A DNA stretch of 13,982 bases from Treponema sp. UBA3819 (GTDB lineage Bacteria; Spirochaetota; Spirochaetia; Treponematales; Treponemataceae), in the NCBI GenBank assembly GCA_002369025.1, contig DFDV01000049.1, positions 1 through 13,982 on the forward strand, given 5' to 3'. The notes beneath the pieces were generated by a model that did not search any database, had not been told where the DNA came from, and saw only the letters and a program-made list of their open reading frames with translations. This document shows positions 7,698 to 13,982 of this stretch, piece after piece. The position numbers and the translations under genes were made by a program. The stretch's first letter is position 1; each line of letters opens with the position of its first letter.

Positions 7698-9461
7698 TCA
7701 CTCAGAGACACTAACGGCAACCGTCATGCCATCGCGGGAAGTCTTTCGCAGCAAAAGCCAGTCGGCACTTGTATGAGCCGCAGAAACGGCAGCCCTTTCG
7801 CAGACAGAATCCGTTCCCGTTTTTTCAAGCACAAAATCCGAGGATGTAAAACCGGAGTGACCTGCATCAGCGGCATTCAGTTCTTCTGGGGTAAATGTAA
7901 CAAAAGGAAGGCCTAATTCTGCGGCAAAATCAGAAAGCGCCTTCTCATCTTTTTTCAAGTCGATGCTGGCAATTTCTTTTACAAGGGAAATATCCAGCCC
8001 ATTCTCTGCAAAGACAGAGCGAACAAATTCAGAAAGACGGCGGCTGTCACTTCCCTTCTTGCAACCAATGCCTGCAGAAAAGATTTTTTTTCCTGCCAGC
8101 AAAGCCGCCGTGATTTTTTTTGCAGTCACTAAATCAGGAATATGCCAGCCGTGAGCCTTTGCCCAGGTGTCTATAGCCCAGACCCCGCGGACATCTGTCG
8201 CTGTCGTCACCACGGGAATCGCACCAAGAAAAGCGGCAATCGTCTGCGCGGCTTCATTCGCCCCGCCCAAGTGTCCGCTCAAAAGAGGAATTACAAAGCG
8301 TCCACCTTCATCCAGACAGACCAGGGCGGGATCACTTGCCTTACTCTGCACAAAAGGTGCGACTGCCCTGACCGCAATGCCAGCCGCGCCCACAAAAACA
8401 ATGAGCAGCCTTTTTCCGCCCTGTGCCTGGGAAAAACAATCAGCACAAATGTCATGCAGGGCGGGATGAGTTTCTCCAAAACAGGAGATGACATGTACAG
8501 TTTGAGAAGAAAGGCTTTTCTTTCCGCTTTTTGCAAAAGATTCTTTTATGCAGTTTCCAATTTTTTCCGCCAGTTCTGCACCTTTTTGCGTAAAGCAGAC
8601 AAGACTTACCCTGTCAAAAGAAAGGGATTTGCCAGAAGCGGTAAAAATTGCAGAATCGGCTGTATGCGGGGAATTCTTTTCCGGGGGAAGTTCATCGCCC
8701 TTCCGGAACTCTGTGGAAAAATGCTTATCGTAAAGGCGGCTTAATTCGTAGCGGTCGCCAAGAAAATCGCCCACAAGAACAAGGGCGGTCTTTTTTATGC
8801 CAGCCTGAGCCGCCTTGTCTGCAATGTCGCCCAGATTCCCCCTTATAATCTTTTCATCCGGCCAGCTTGCCTTGTAGACCAGGGCACAGGGCGTTTCCTT
8901 TGTGTAGGCTGCTCCCGCTAAAAGTTCATTCACCAGGGCCGGAATCATGCCGCTGGACAAAAAGAGAACCATTGTTGCACCATGGGCTGCAAGCGAACGA
9001 ATTTTTTCCCGTTCAGGAACAGGTGTCCTGCCCTCCATCCGGCTCACAATCAGGGTCTGACTTACACCCGGCACCGTAAATTCTTTTTTAAGGGAAGCCG
9101 CCGCCGCAAACATACTGGAAACTCCCGGCACTACTTCGTATGGAATTCCAGCCTTGTCCAGTGCTTCCATCTGCTCCCGGATAGCACCGTAAATTGCGGG
9201 GTCCCCCGTATGAAGCCGCACACATTTTTTCCCTTCACGGAAGGCCTTTTGCAAAATCTCATCTGTTTCTTCAAGGGAAAGGCGGGCGCTGTCGTATATC
9301 TGGCATTCTGGCTTACAGTTTGAGAGGAGTTCGGCATTCACAAGACTGCCTGCCCAGACAACTACATCAGCCTCCTGTAAAAGCCGCATGCCGCGCACCG
9401 TAATCAAATCCGCAGCCCCGCTTCCGGCACCGACAAAATAAATCATTTTTCTATCGTCCAT
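7698..9461 (-). CDS. cbiFG: CbiF-CbiG fusion: cobalt-precorrin-4 C11-methyltransferase plus cobalt-precorrin-5A hydrolase
   Basis: Two consecutive steps of anaerobic-type cobalamin synthesis are joined in one 587-residue protein. The CbiF part (about 6-250) has YFVGAGSGAADLITVRG, VVVWAGSLV, HTGDPAIYGAIREQ (84-97), VVPGVSSMFAAAASL and VSRMEGRTPVPE. A polar linker (about 250-280) leads to CbiG (about 284-587). CbiG has VGAAGIAVRAVAPFV (357-371), IPLLSGHLGGANE (391-403), VVTTATDVRG (417-426) and the C-terminal-domain signature SAGIGCKKGSDS (462-473). CbiG opens the delta-lactone and releases the two-carbon unit as acetaldehyde. Its presence marks the cobalt-early (anaerobic) route rather than the oxygen-dependent one. 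The ATG at 9461 has GGGAG about 6 nt upstream; cbiL ends 21 nt before it. Confidence 0.94.
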   Translation of the reverse strand: MDDRKMIYFVGAGSGAADLITVRGMRLLQEADVVVWAGSLVNAELLSNCKPECQIYDSARLSLEETDEILQKAFREGKKCVRLHTGDPAIYGAIREQMEALDKAGIPYEVVPGVSSMFAAAASLKKEFTVPGVSQTLIVSRMEGRTPVPEREKIRSLAAHGATMVLFLSSGMIPALVNELLAGAAYTKETPCALVYKASWPDEKIIRGNLGDIADKAAQAGIKKTALVLVGDFLGDRYELSRLYDKHFSTEFRKGDELPPEKNSPHTADSAIFTASGKSLSFDRVSLVCFTQKGAELAEKIGNCIKESFAKSGKKSLSSQTVHVISCFGETHPALHDICADCFSQAQGGKRLLIVFVGAAGIAVRAVAPFVQSKASDPALVCLDEGGRFVIPLLSGHLGGANEAAQTIAAFLGAIPVVTTATDVRGVWAIDTWAKAHGWHIPDLVTAKKITAALLAGKKIFSAGIGCKKGSDSRRLSEFVRSVFAENGLDISLVKEIASIDLKKDEKALSDFAAELGLPFVTFTPEELNAADAGHSGFTSSDFVLEKTGTDSVCERAAVSAAHTSADWLLLRKTSRDGMTVAVSVSE

Positions 9462-9482
9462 AATGCTCCCCGCGTAAAAGTC

Positions 9483-10214
9483 TTAAGTCCCTGCCTTTAC
9501 AATCAGCAGGGAAAGATATGCGTTTGAAATCATTTTTTCATCCAGACTGAGGAGGGCTTTTCCCTTTGCGATTTTCTGCTCCCTCATGCCCGCTTTCTGC
9601 ACAAGGAGAGTTTCATCCAAAAATCCCAGGCTATCAATCAAGCGAATGATTTCTTCCAGATGCCTTCCCATTTTCATCAGGACTTTCGTTCCTTCCCCGC
9701 ACAGAGCAGACTGCAATTTTCCCTGGGAATAATATGCGTCAGCCGGAATGACAGTCAGGCACTGGTCCCGGTCAACAAGAGACAGTTTTGCGGCAGATGC
9801 GGCGGCAGAAAAGGAATTGACCCCTGCGACATACTGCACATTGTAGCCCAGTTTTTCGATACAGTCTGCAAGATGCGAGGCTGTACCATAAAGAGAAACA
9901 TCTCCTATCGCGACAAAAGCAATATCCTTTCCCTCGCTCAATATTTCAGCACAGGCAGAGGAAATTTTTCCATATTCTTTTTTGATTTTTTCACGGTCCC
10001 GAGTCATGGGAATAGAAAAGAAAAGTATTTTTTTGGAGGAAAGTGAAAGAGCCCCATTCACTGCATCAAAGGCAATGTGATTTTTTTCGTCATGAGACTC
10101 TGTTTCCGGAAAGCAGATAACCGGACAGCGTTCCAGAACCTGTATGGCCTGCAGGGTAAGCATATCAGAGCCACCAGGTCCGGCGCTTACGGCATAAAAT
10201 GTGCCGGTTTGCAA
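9483..10214 (-). CDS. cbiL: Precorrin-2/cobalt-precorrin-2 C20-methyltransferase (TTG start)
   Basis: CbiL (CobI) adds the C20 methyl group to (cobalt-)precorrin-2, the first committed step toward the corrin ring. The 243-residue product has the family start GTFYAVSAGPGGSDMLTLQA, then GDVSLYGTASHL (104-115), the PGV-equivalent VAGVNSFSAAASAAKLSL (129-146) and KMGRHLEE. The initiator appears to be TTG at 10214. No in-frame ATG or GTG lies before residue 18, and starting there would remove the conserved SAM-site loop. The TTG is 4 nt downstream of the HTH-EIIA stop codon and has only a weak AAGAG-like ribosome-binding site. Translation is therefore probably coupled to that gene. Confidence 0.92.
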   Translation of the reverse strand: MQTGTFYAVSAGPGGSDMLTLQAIQVLERCPVICFPETESHDEKNHIAFDAVNGALSLSSKKILFFSIPMTRDREKIKKEYGKISSACAEILSEGKDIAFVAIGDVSLYGTASHLADCIEKLGYNVQYVAGVNSFSAAASAAKLSLVDRDQCLTVIPADAYYSQGKLQSALCGEGTKVLMKMGRHLEEIIRLIDSLGFLDETLLVQKAGMREQKIAKGKALLSLDEKMISNAYLSLLIVKAGT

Positions 10215-10218
10215 AATC

Positions 10219-10869
10219 TTACTCTTTTACCAGCAGATTAAATGCGTCCATTTCAGACGTAGTTGCAAGCAGAGCGTCACGCAGTTCCTTGTTCTTGAGT
10301 TTTGAACTGAAATAGCTGAGGGTCTGCAGATAATAGGTATGCTGGTTGTGAGCCGCCGCAATCATAATCAAAAGACGTACCGGCACATCATCTACCGGCT
10401 GAAAGTCAATGATATCGTTCTTACAGATTCCAACACTCATAACCAGATCAGTTACAGATGTAAGGCGGACGTGAGGAATGGCAATGCCACGACCAACAGC
10501 AGTAGACATCAGTTCTTCACGCTGCAGGATACCGGAAACCAGTTCCTTTTCATCTTTAATCTGGGGAGCGGTTGCAAGATTTGTTGCCAGCTCGACAAGT
10601 GCGTCATGCTTTGTAGTACGATTGATAAAAACAATGCGCTCGGGAGAAAGAATATTACGAACACGAACAGGAGTGTTTACTTCTTCCGGCTTTGTATTTG
10701 AGGAAAGGCGTTCATTAACCCATTTTTCAATTTCTGACCGCTTAAAACGCCAGACGGTACCGATTTTTCCAGCCGGAATCTCACCTTTCTGAGCCCAGTC
10801 ATATACAGTGCGCTCTGAAACACGCAGGTATTTAGCTACTTCTTCAATAGTAAGGATGTCGTCACCCAT
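10219..10869 (-). CDS. Helix-turn-helix/PTS EIIA (Ntr/fructose type) fusion protein, PtsN-like
   Basis: This 216-residue protein joins an excisionase/MerR-like DNA-binding domain to a PTS EIIA-type phosphoacceptor domain. The N-terminal domain (about 5-52) has LTIEEVAKYLRVSERTVYDW, then IPAGKIGTVWRFKRSEIEKWV. The EIIA domain (about 72-216) has GRGIAIPHVRL with H133 as the predicted phosphorylated histidine. Proteins with this layout are known from treponemes and are annotated as PtsN-like. The likely role is a phosphorylation-responsive regulator rather than a sugar transporter, but its target is unknown. I chose the ATG at 10869, preceded by GGGAG. An upstream ATG at 10911 falls outside the predicted transcript and adds an unconserved 14 residues. 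It heads the cbi operon, with cbiL 4 nt downstream. Confidence 0.9.
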   Translation of the reverse strand: MGDDILTIEEVAKYLRVSERTVYDWAQKGEIPAGKIGTVWRFKRSEIEKWVNERLSSNTKPEEVNTPVRVRNILSPERIVFINRTTKHDALVELATNLATAPQIKDEKELVSGILQREELMSTAVGRGIAIPHVRLTSVTDLVMSVGICKNDIIDFQPVDDVPVRLLIMIAAAHNQHTYYLQTLSYFSSKLKNKELRDALLATTSEMDAFNLLVKE

Positions 10870-10902
10870 AATGTTCTCCCTGACTTTAATAATGCTTATT
10901 CC

Positions 10903-10931
10903 ATTTTGCATACATCACATCTATTTGTCAA
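10903..10931 (-). promoter_or_regulatory. Predicted sigma70-type promoter of the HTH-EIIA/cbi operon
   Basis: On the minus strand a perfect TTGACA (10926-10931) is followed after 17 bases by CAAAAT (10903-10908), a weak -10 element. Initiation near 10896 would leave a leader of about 27 nt carrying the GGGAG site of the gene starting at 10869. The rest of the 10870-10995 gap is AT-rich and shows no riboswitch fold that I can recognise. Confidence 0.5.
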
Positions 10932-10951
10932 GACATAGTAAACTTTTCAAT

Positions 10952-10964
10952 AGATTTCAAATCT
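10952..10964. promoter_or_regulatory. 13-bp palindrome upstream of the HTH-EIIA promoter
   Basis: AGATTTCAAATCT is a perfect inverted repeat around a central C, about 20 bp upstream of the TTGACA element. It could be an activator or repressor site. The loop is too short and the T-tract too poor for a terminator of cdd. In AT-rich DNA, chance remains possible. Confidence 0.25.
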
Positions 10965-10995
10965 TTTCGTCTATTCGTACAAATTCCGTTATATT

Positions 10996-11418
10996 TTAGG
11001 ACTTTTCCGACGCTAATTCATGCAAACTGTCAAAGGGATACAATTCTCCCAGCGTATGCACGACAACATTATCTTCCCTTGAACCAAAAATAACAGGCGT
11101 ATCATTGTCCGCAAATTCAGTCAGAACCTGTCTGCAGGCACCACAGGGACCAACCGGATAATCTGCCCTGGGAGCGGCAATGGCAATGGCCTTAAAGATG
11201 CGTTTTCCCTCGCTGACTGCCTTAAATGCGGCCGTGCGTTCAGCGCAGTTTGTCAGTCCGTAAGAACGGTTTTCAACATTTGCACCCCTTACAATACTTC
11301 CGTCATCAGTCAGGATAGCCGCTCCGACAGGAAAATGCGAATAGGGAGAATAGGAATTTTCAGACGCCTTAACCGCCTCCCTGTACAGTTCCATCAAAGA
11401 TTCTTTTGAAATAGTCAT
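10996..11418 (-). CDS. cdd: Cytidine deaminase
   Basis: This enzyme hydrolytically deaminates cytidine and deoxycytidine to uridine and deoxyuridine in pyrimidine salvage. At 140 residues it matches the short homotetrameric class. The zinc site is complete: NCAERTA (57-63) supplies C58 and the proton-shuttling E60, and PCGACRQ (91-97) supplies C92 and C95. The substrate-binding YSPYSHFPVGAAI and GANVENRSYG segments are also present. The ATG at 11418 has a strong AGGAGG upstream. Its predicted promoter is interlocked with that of the divergent gene at 11505. The HTH-EIIA gene lies 126 bp downstream on the same strand with no obvious terminator between, so some readthrough is possible. Confidence 0.96.
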   Translation of the reverse strand: MTISKESLMELYREAVKASENSYSPYSHFPVGAAILTDDGSIVRGANVENRSYGLTNCAERTAAFKAVSEGKRIFKAIAIAAPRADYPVGPCGACRQVLTEFADNDTPVIFGSREDNVVVHTLGELYPFDSLHELASEKS

Positions 11419-11467
11419 ATCATGCCTCCTGTCAGTCTTTCACGGATTATGACTTGAAAAATCCAGA

Positions 11468-11496
11468 TTGACCAGTCTTTACCTATAGTATATCAT
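11468..11496 (+). promoter_or_regulatory. Predicted promoter of the 11505 gene, with near-leaderless start
   Basis: TTGACC (11468-11473) and TATCAT (11491-11496) are separated by 17 bases. Eight bases separate the -10 from the ATG at 11505, so initiation would fall at about 11502-11505, essentially on the start codon. This is the same geometry as the rsgA promoter. Confidence 0.6.
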
Positions 11497-11515
11497 AGAA
11501 TTCTATGAAGAAAAA
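11487..11515 (-). promoter_or_regulatory. Predicted cdd promoter
   Basis: On the minus strand TATACT (11487-11492) is a near-perfect -10 element. The -35 region at 17-bp spacing reads TTTTTC (11510-11515) and is weak. Initiation near 11480 would give a leader of about 62 nt. The -10 shares two bases with the -10 of the opposite promoter. The weak -35 makes this less certain than its neighbour. Confidence 0.45.
11493..11508. promoter_or_regulatory. 16-bp perfect palindrome (candidate operator)
   Basis: TCATAGAATTCTATGA is a perfect 16-bp inverted repeat. It overlaps the end of the plus-strand -10, the predicted start site and the ATG at 11505, and fills the spacer of the cdd promoter. A dimeric repressor bound here would block both promoters. 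The protein that might bind it is unknown. Confidence 0.45.
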
Positions 11516-12581
11516 AAGAAATTTGCTCATTCCGCTCTGCATTACATTTTCAATCGTATATATTATTCTGGCTGCACGGCCACTCAAAAAGGAACTTCAG
11601 TTCAGTCCCCAGTGGACTATTGACGCAACAAAAGTCACCGTCACAAAAGACAGCCAGAACCTGAAAGAAAAATTTTCCGATGCAATTCCCTTTAAACTGG
11701 GACAGACACTGGGCTATTTTACGACAGACGGAGACATTCTGAACATCGTGACCTACCCCTACAAGGCAGCCCTTTCCCGCCATGCCTATACCCTTTACGG
11801 TACAAGCGATAAAAAGATTCCCTTCTACACTCCGGACGGAACAAAGGCTGGTGAAATAGTCCAGACAGGCTTTCCTTTTTTTACGGAAGAAGGCCAGTAT
11901 CTTTTTTTACCGGGCGGTTCAGCCTTTGCAAAACTGTCAGAAGAGGGAAATATTGAGTGGACATACGAAAACTATGCTCCCATTACCGCCTTTGCATCTT
12001 CACATTCGGGATGTGTAGCAGGCTACAGCGACGGCACCATCATTTCCTTTACAGGCAAGGGCAGCATTGACCAGACCTTCAAGCCCAGCGGCAGCGACTT
12101 TCCCGTCATTCTGGGAACGGCACTTTCTCCCAGCGGCAACATCATTGCATGTATTTCAGGACAAAAGAGACAGCGCTTTATCATTGCAAAAAAAGCCGAC
12201 AACCACACGGAAATCATTCATCACGAATATCTGGAAAAAGAAACAACCCGTCAGAAACTGGTTAAATTCAGTGCAGATGAAAGCACAGTCTATTACGACA
12301 GCGCAGACGGACTGGGAATTGTAGACTGCAAAAAAGGCAAAAGCAAAAAAATCAAGATTTCAGGACACATTCTTTCCATTCAGGAATCAGAAGAAAGCAG
12401 GACAGTCTTTGTTCTGAGCCGGGACAAAACAAAATATACGGTGCTTGTTGTAGAACCCTTCAGCACAACGGCAGGCGCCTTTTCTTTTGAAGCGCAAACA
12501 GCCTTTATCGCTGTAAAGGGAGACTGTCTCTTTGTTGGAAGGGATAATGAAATCGCAAAAATGAAGATTCAATACAATTAA
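11505..12581 (+). CDS. Membrane-anchored beta-propeller-like protein of unknown function
   Basis: I do not recognise a characterised family. The 358-residue protein begins with a basic MKKKRN and one hydrophobic segment (about 7-23) without a clear cleavage site, so it is probably a signal anchor with the rest exported. The remainder is rich in beta-strand-like units with recurring patterns such as YFTTDGDILNIVTYP, AGYSDGTIISFTGKG, ALSPSGNIIACISG and KFSADESTVYYDSADG. These resemble WD40- or PQQ-type propeller blades. No catalytic motif is seen. It has no Shine-Dalgarno, and its promoter places the transcript start at the ATG. The next gene, encoding a LytM-fold protein, begins 22 nt after its stop. 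Shared transcription and an envelope role are therefore likely (inference). Confidence 0.75.
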   Translation: MKKKRNLLIPLCITFSIVYIILAARPLKKELQFSPQWTIDATKVTVTKDSQNLKEKFSDAIPFKLGQTLGYFTTDGDILNIVTYPYKAALSRHAYTLYGTSDKKIPFYTPDGTKAGEIVQTGFPFFTEEGQYLFLPGGSAFAKLSEEGNIEWTYENYAPITAFASSHSGCVAGYSDGTIISFTGKGSIDQTFKPSGSDFPVILGTALSPSGNIIACISGQKRQRFIIAKKADNHTEIIHHEYLEKETTRQKLVKFSADESTVYYDSADGLGIVDCKKGKSKKIKISGHILSIQESEESRTVFVLSRDKTKYTVLVVEPFSTTAGAFSFEAQTAFIAVKGDCLFVGRDNEIAKMKIQYN

Positions 12582-12603
12582 AAAGATCAAAGAGGTGGGA
12601 AAC

Positions 12604-13470
12604 ATGAAAAAGATATCAGTAATTTCACTCACTGCATTTATTTTTACGGCTTTTCAGGGCTTTGCCTTTGACTGGCCGCAGAATGCAATTCAATCAGACT
12701 CATTCTATTCATATTTTGGTCAGATAAGGGGCGGAACAATCAACACTTCCCTCATTTTTACTGACAGCGAAGAAATTAAAGCTGCTGACGAAGGAAAAGT
12801 GATTGCAGTCATATCCGAGCACACAGAAGAAAGCGAACTTTTTGAAAGCACCTTGGGAAATGCAGTAATCGTTGCTCACAAAGACAATTTGCAGACAATC
12901 TATGCAAACCTTGACCGTGACAGCCAGCGGGAACGCTATACAATGGATTCCGTAGCCACCGGAAGCAGTTTCGGTCTCTGCGGAAATACCGGCTGGCAGC
13001 AGGGACAGGCAAACCTTGAATTTCAGGTTGTAGACACAAAAAATCAGGTTTTCATCAATCCACGGGTACTCATGCCGCGCGTTGGAAAAGAACTGGAACT
13101 TACCATCCAGAATGTAACGGCAGTAAACCGCAAGGGAAATGAATATGCACTGGGAATCAACAAGAGATTTCCTTCCGGCACCTACTACCTCTACCGGAAG
13201 CGCCAGGAAATCGCCATGCCATACAGAACAACCATTTTTATCAATGGCGCGGCAGTAGAAACAATTTCCTATGATATGCTGAGGGAAAAGAACGGCAGGC
13301 TCTGCACCAACGGAAACAAAAGTTATCCGGCTGCCCTGCTCTATCCAGATTCAAACCGCCAGCTGCTGGCGGAAGTTTCCCTGCCCAAAGGTCACAACGC
13401 AATCACAATTGCTGTAGTGGACATTCTGGGCAAGGAAGTTACGCTCACCTATTCGATGGACGCCTATTAA
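12604..13470 (+). CDS. Exported M23/LytM-fold protein lacking zinc ligands
   Basis: The 288-residue product has a signal peptide (about 1-21, MKKISVISLTAFIFTAFQGFA) and a LytM-like beta domain (about 35-160) recognisable from the spacing of YFGQIRGG, AADEGKVIAV, GNAVIVAHKDNLQTIYANL and GLCGNTGWQQGQANLEFQV. Active M23 endopeptidases use HxxxD, an H in the YxHL region and HxH. Here these positions read NTSLIF, YANL and NLEF, so all metal ligands appear lost and cleavage of peptidoglycan is not expected. Degenerate LytM proteins such as EnvC act as amidase activators, a possible but unproven role. A C-terminal region (about 165-288) looks like a beta-sandwich. The ATG at 12604 is favoured over the GTG at 12595 because the AGGTGG ribosome-binding site overlaps that GTG. 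The stop overlaps the convergent metQ-like gene by 4 nt. Confidence 0.82.
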   Translation: MKKISVISLTAFIFTAFQGFAFDWPQNAIQSDSFYSYFGQIRGGTINTSLIFTDSEEIKAADEGKVIAVISEHTEESELFESTLGNAVIVAHKDNLQTIYANLDRDSQRERYTMDSVATGSSFGLCGNTGWQQGQANLEFQVVDTKNQVFINPRVLMPRVGKELELTIQNVTAVNRKGNEYALGINKRFPSGTYYLYRKRQEIAMPYRTTIFINGAAVETISYDMLREKNGRLCTNGNKSYPAALLYPDSNRQLLAEVSLPKGHNAITIAVVDILGKEVTLTYSMDAY

Positions 13471-13982
13471 AAGATTGTTACTACTTCGCCGTTAGGATAC
13501 TTTTCGGCGATGTAGTCTTTTACTTTCTGACTTCTCAAAGCCTTAACCAGCTTTTTGATTGACTCATCCTTTTCGCGGCCTTCTTTTACGGCAACAATAT
13601 TTACATAGGGAGAATCAGCACCTTCTACAACCAGACCGTCTTTTGCAGCGGTAAGGCCTGCAGGAATTGCATAGTTTCCGTTGATAACCGCTGCATCCAC
13701 ATCATCAAGAACGCGGGGAAGGCTTGCGGCTTCAATTTCAATAAACTTGAAGTTCTTTTTGTTTTCAAGAATATCTGTAGGAACAGCAGTAAGACCTGCC
13801 AGCGGATTCAGAGTGATAAAACCTGCAGCCTGCAGAAGAAGAAGTGCGCGGCCTTCGTTTGTGGGGTCATTGGGAACTGCAATTCTTGCTCCCTCAGGAA
13901 TCTTTTCAACAGCATCATACTTGTGTGAGTACAAAGCCAGGGGTTCTACATGTACACCACCGGCATTTACCAGATGATAGCC
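13467..13982 (-). CDS. MetQ/NlpA-family methionine ABC transporter substrate-binding protein (partial, 5' end off window)
   Basis: The visible 171 codons encode the C-terminal part of a periplasmic or lipid-anchored binding protein for a MetNIQ-type importer. The stretch YHLVNAGGVHVEPLALYSHK is typical of NlpA lipoproteins. It is followed by IPEGARIAVPNDPTNEGRAL, LLQAAGFITL, DDVDAAVINGNYAIPAGL and a C-terminal VKALRSQKVKDYIAEKYPNGEV, all characteristic of MetQ. The N terminus with the expected lipobox lies beyond the right edge, so the lipoprotein status cannot be checked. The family is clear. The ligand (L- or D-methionine, or another amino acid) is inferred from the family only. Transport permease and ATPase genes are not in the window. 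Confidence 0.92.
   Translation of the reverse strand, partial: GYHLVNAGGVHVEPLALYSHKYDAVEKIPEGARIAVPNDPTNEGRALLLLQAAGFITLNPLAGLTAVPTDILENKKNFKFIEIEAASLPRVLDDVDAAVINGNYAIPAGLTAAKDGLVVEGADSPYVNIVAVKEGREKDESIKKLVKALRSQKVKDYIAEKYPNGEVVTIF

Noticed and set aside
7685..7720. Upstream ATG at 7720 for cbiH
   Set aside because: It adds 12 unconserved residues and overlaps cbiF-cbiG by 23 nt; family proteins begin at the Met encoded at 7684.
10870..10911. Upstream ATG at 10911 for the HTH-EIIA gene
   Set aside because: It lies within the predicted promoter spacer and has no Shine-Dalgarno, whereas the ATG at 10869 has GGGAG and matches the start of the HTH domain.
10870..10995. Possible cobalamin riboswitch ahead of the cbi operon
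   Set aside because: The gap is only 126 bases. I could not find a B12-box-like sequence or the expected multi-stem layout on the minus strand, and the gap before cbiL itself is only 4 nt.
1..13982. Mobile elements, CRISPR arrays, tRNA or rRNA genes
   Set aside because: No transposase or integrase, no regularly spaced repeats and no recognisable structural RNA were seen; genes fill nearly the whole window.

Overview
The window looks like a chromosomal segment of a spirochaete, most likely a host-associated Treponema. The reasons are the family mix (an excisionase-type helix-turn-helix fused to a PTS EIIA domain, a long MutS2, an M23-like exported protein), the moderate GC content, and tightly packed genes with very short leaders. 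The genus is an inference from gene style, not from a marker gene. No rRNA, tRNA, CRISPR array, transposase or phage gene is visible. No intergenic stretch exceeds about 135 bases.

Layout. (1) 1-1126, minus: pntA, the NAD(P)-binding alpha subunit of proton-translocating transhydrogenase, cut by the left edge. (2) 1127-1259: divergent promoter region. (3) 1260-4873, plus: rsgA-mutS2, a two-gene unit with a 2-nt gap, pairing a 30S-maturation GTPase with MutS2. (4) 4860-10869, minus: an operon that begins with an HTH-EIIA(Ntr-like) gene and continues with five anaerobic-type corrin-ring genes, cbiL, cbiF-cbiG (fused), cbiH, cbiJ and cbiE-cbiT (fused). (5) 10996-11418, minus: cdd, cytidine deaminase. 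(6) 11419-11504: a compact divergent promoter region with overlapping -10 elements and a 16-bp perfect palindrome. (7) 11505-13470, plus: a membrane-anchored beta-propeller-like protein of unknown function, followed by an exported M23/LytM-fold protein that lacks every zinc ligand. (8) 13467-13982, minus: the C-terminal half of a MetQ/NlpA-type methionine-binding lipoprotein, cut by the right edge.

How the genes work together. The cbi block covers much of the middle of cobalamin ring synthesis: C20 methylation (CbiL), C17 methylation and ring contraction (CbiH), C11 methylation and lactone opening (CbiF-CbiG), ring reduction (CbiJ), and C5/C15 methylation with decarboxylation (CbiE-CbiT). CbiD, CbiC, the amidases and the lower-loop genes are not here and would have to be elsewhere. 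No cobalamin riboswitch is visible. The operon appears to be read from a promoter ahead of the HTH-EIIA gene.

I did not find a wholly new system. The points most worth a second look are the PTS-like regulator physically coupled to B12 genes, two near-ideal sigma70-type promoters placed so close to the ATG that the messages would be essentially leaderless, the palindrome in overlapping divergent promoters, a LytM protein with no zinc site, and a MutS2 Smr domain whose LDLR signature reads LRLL.
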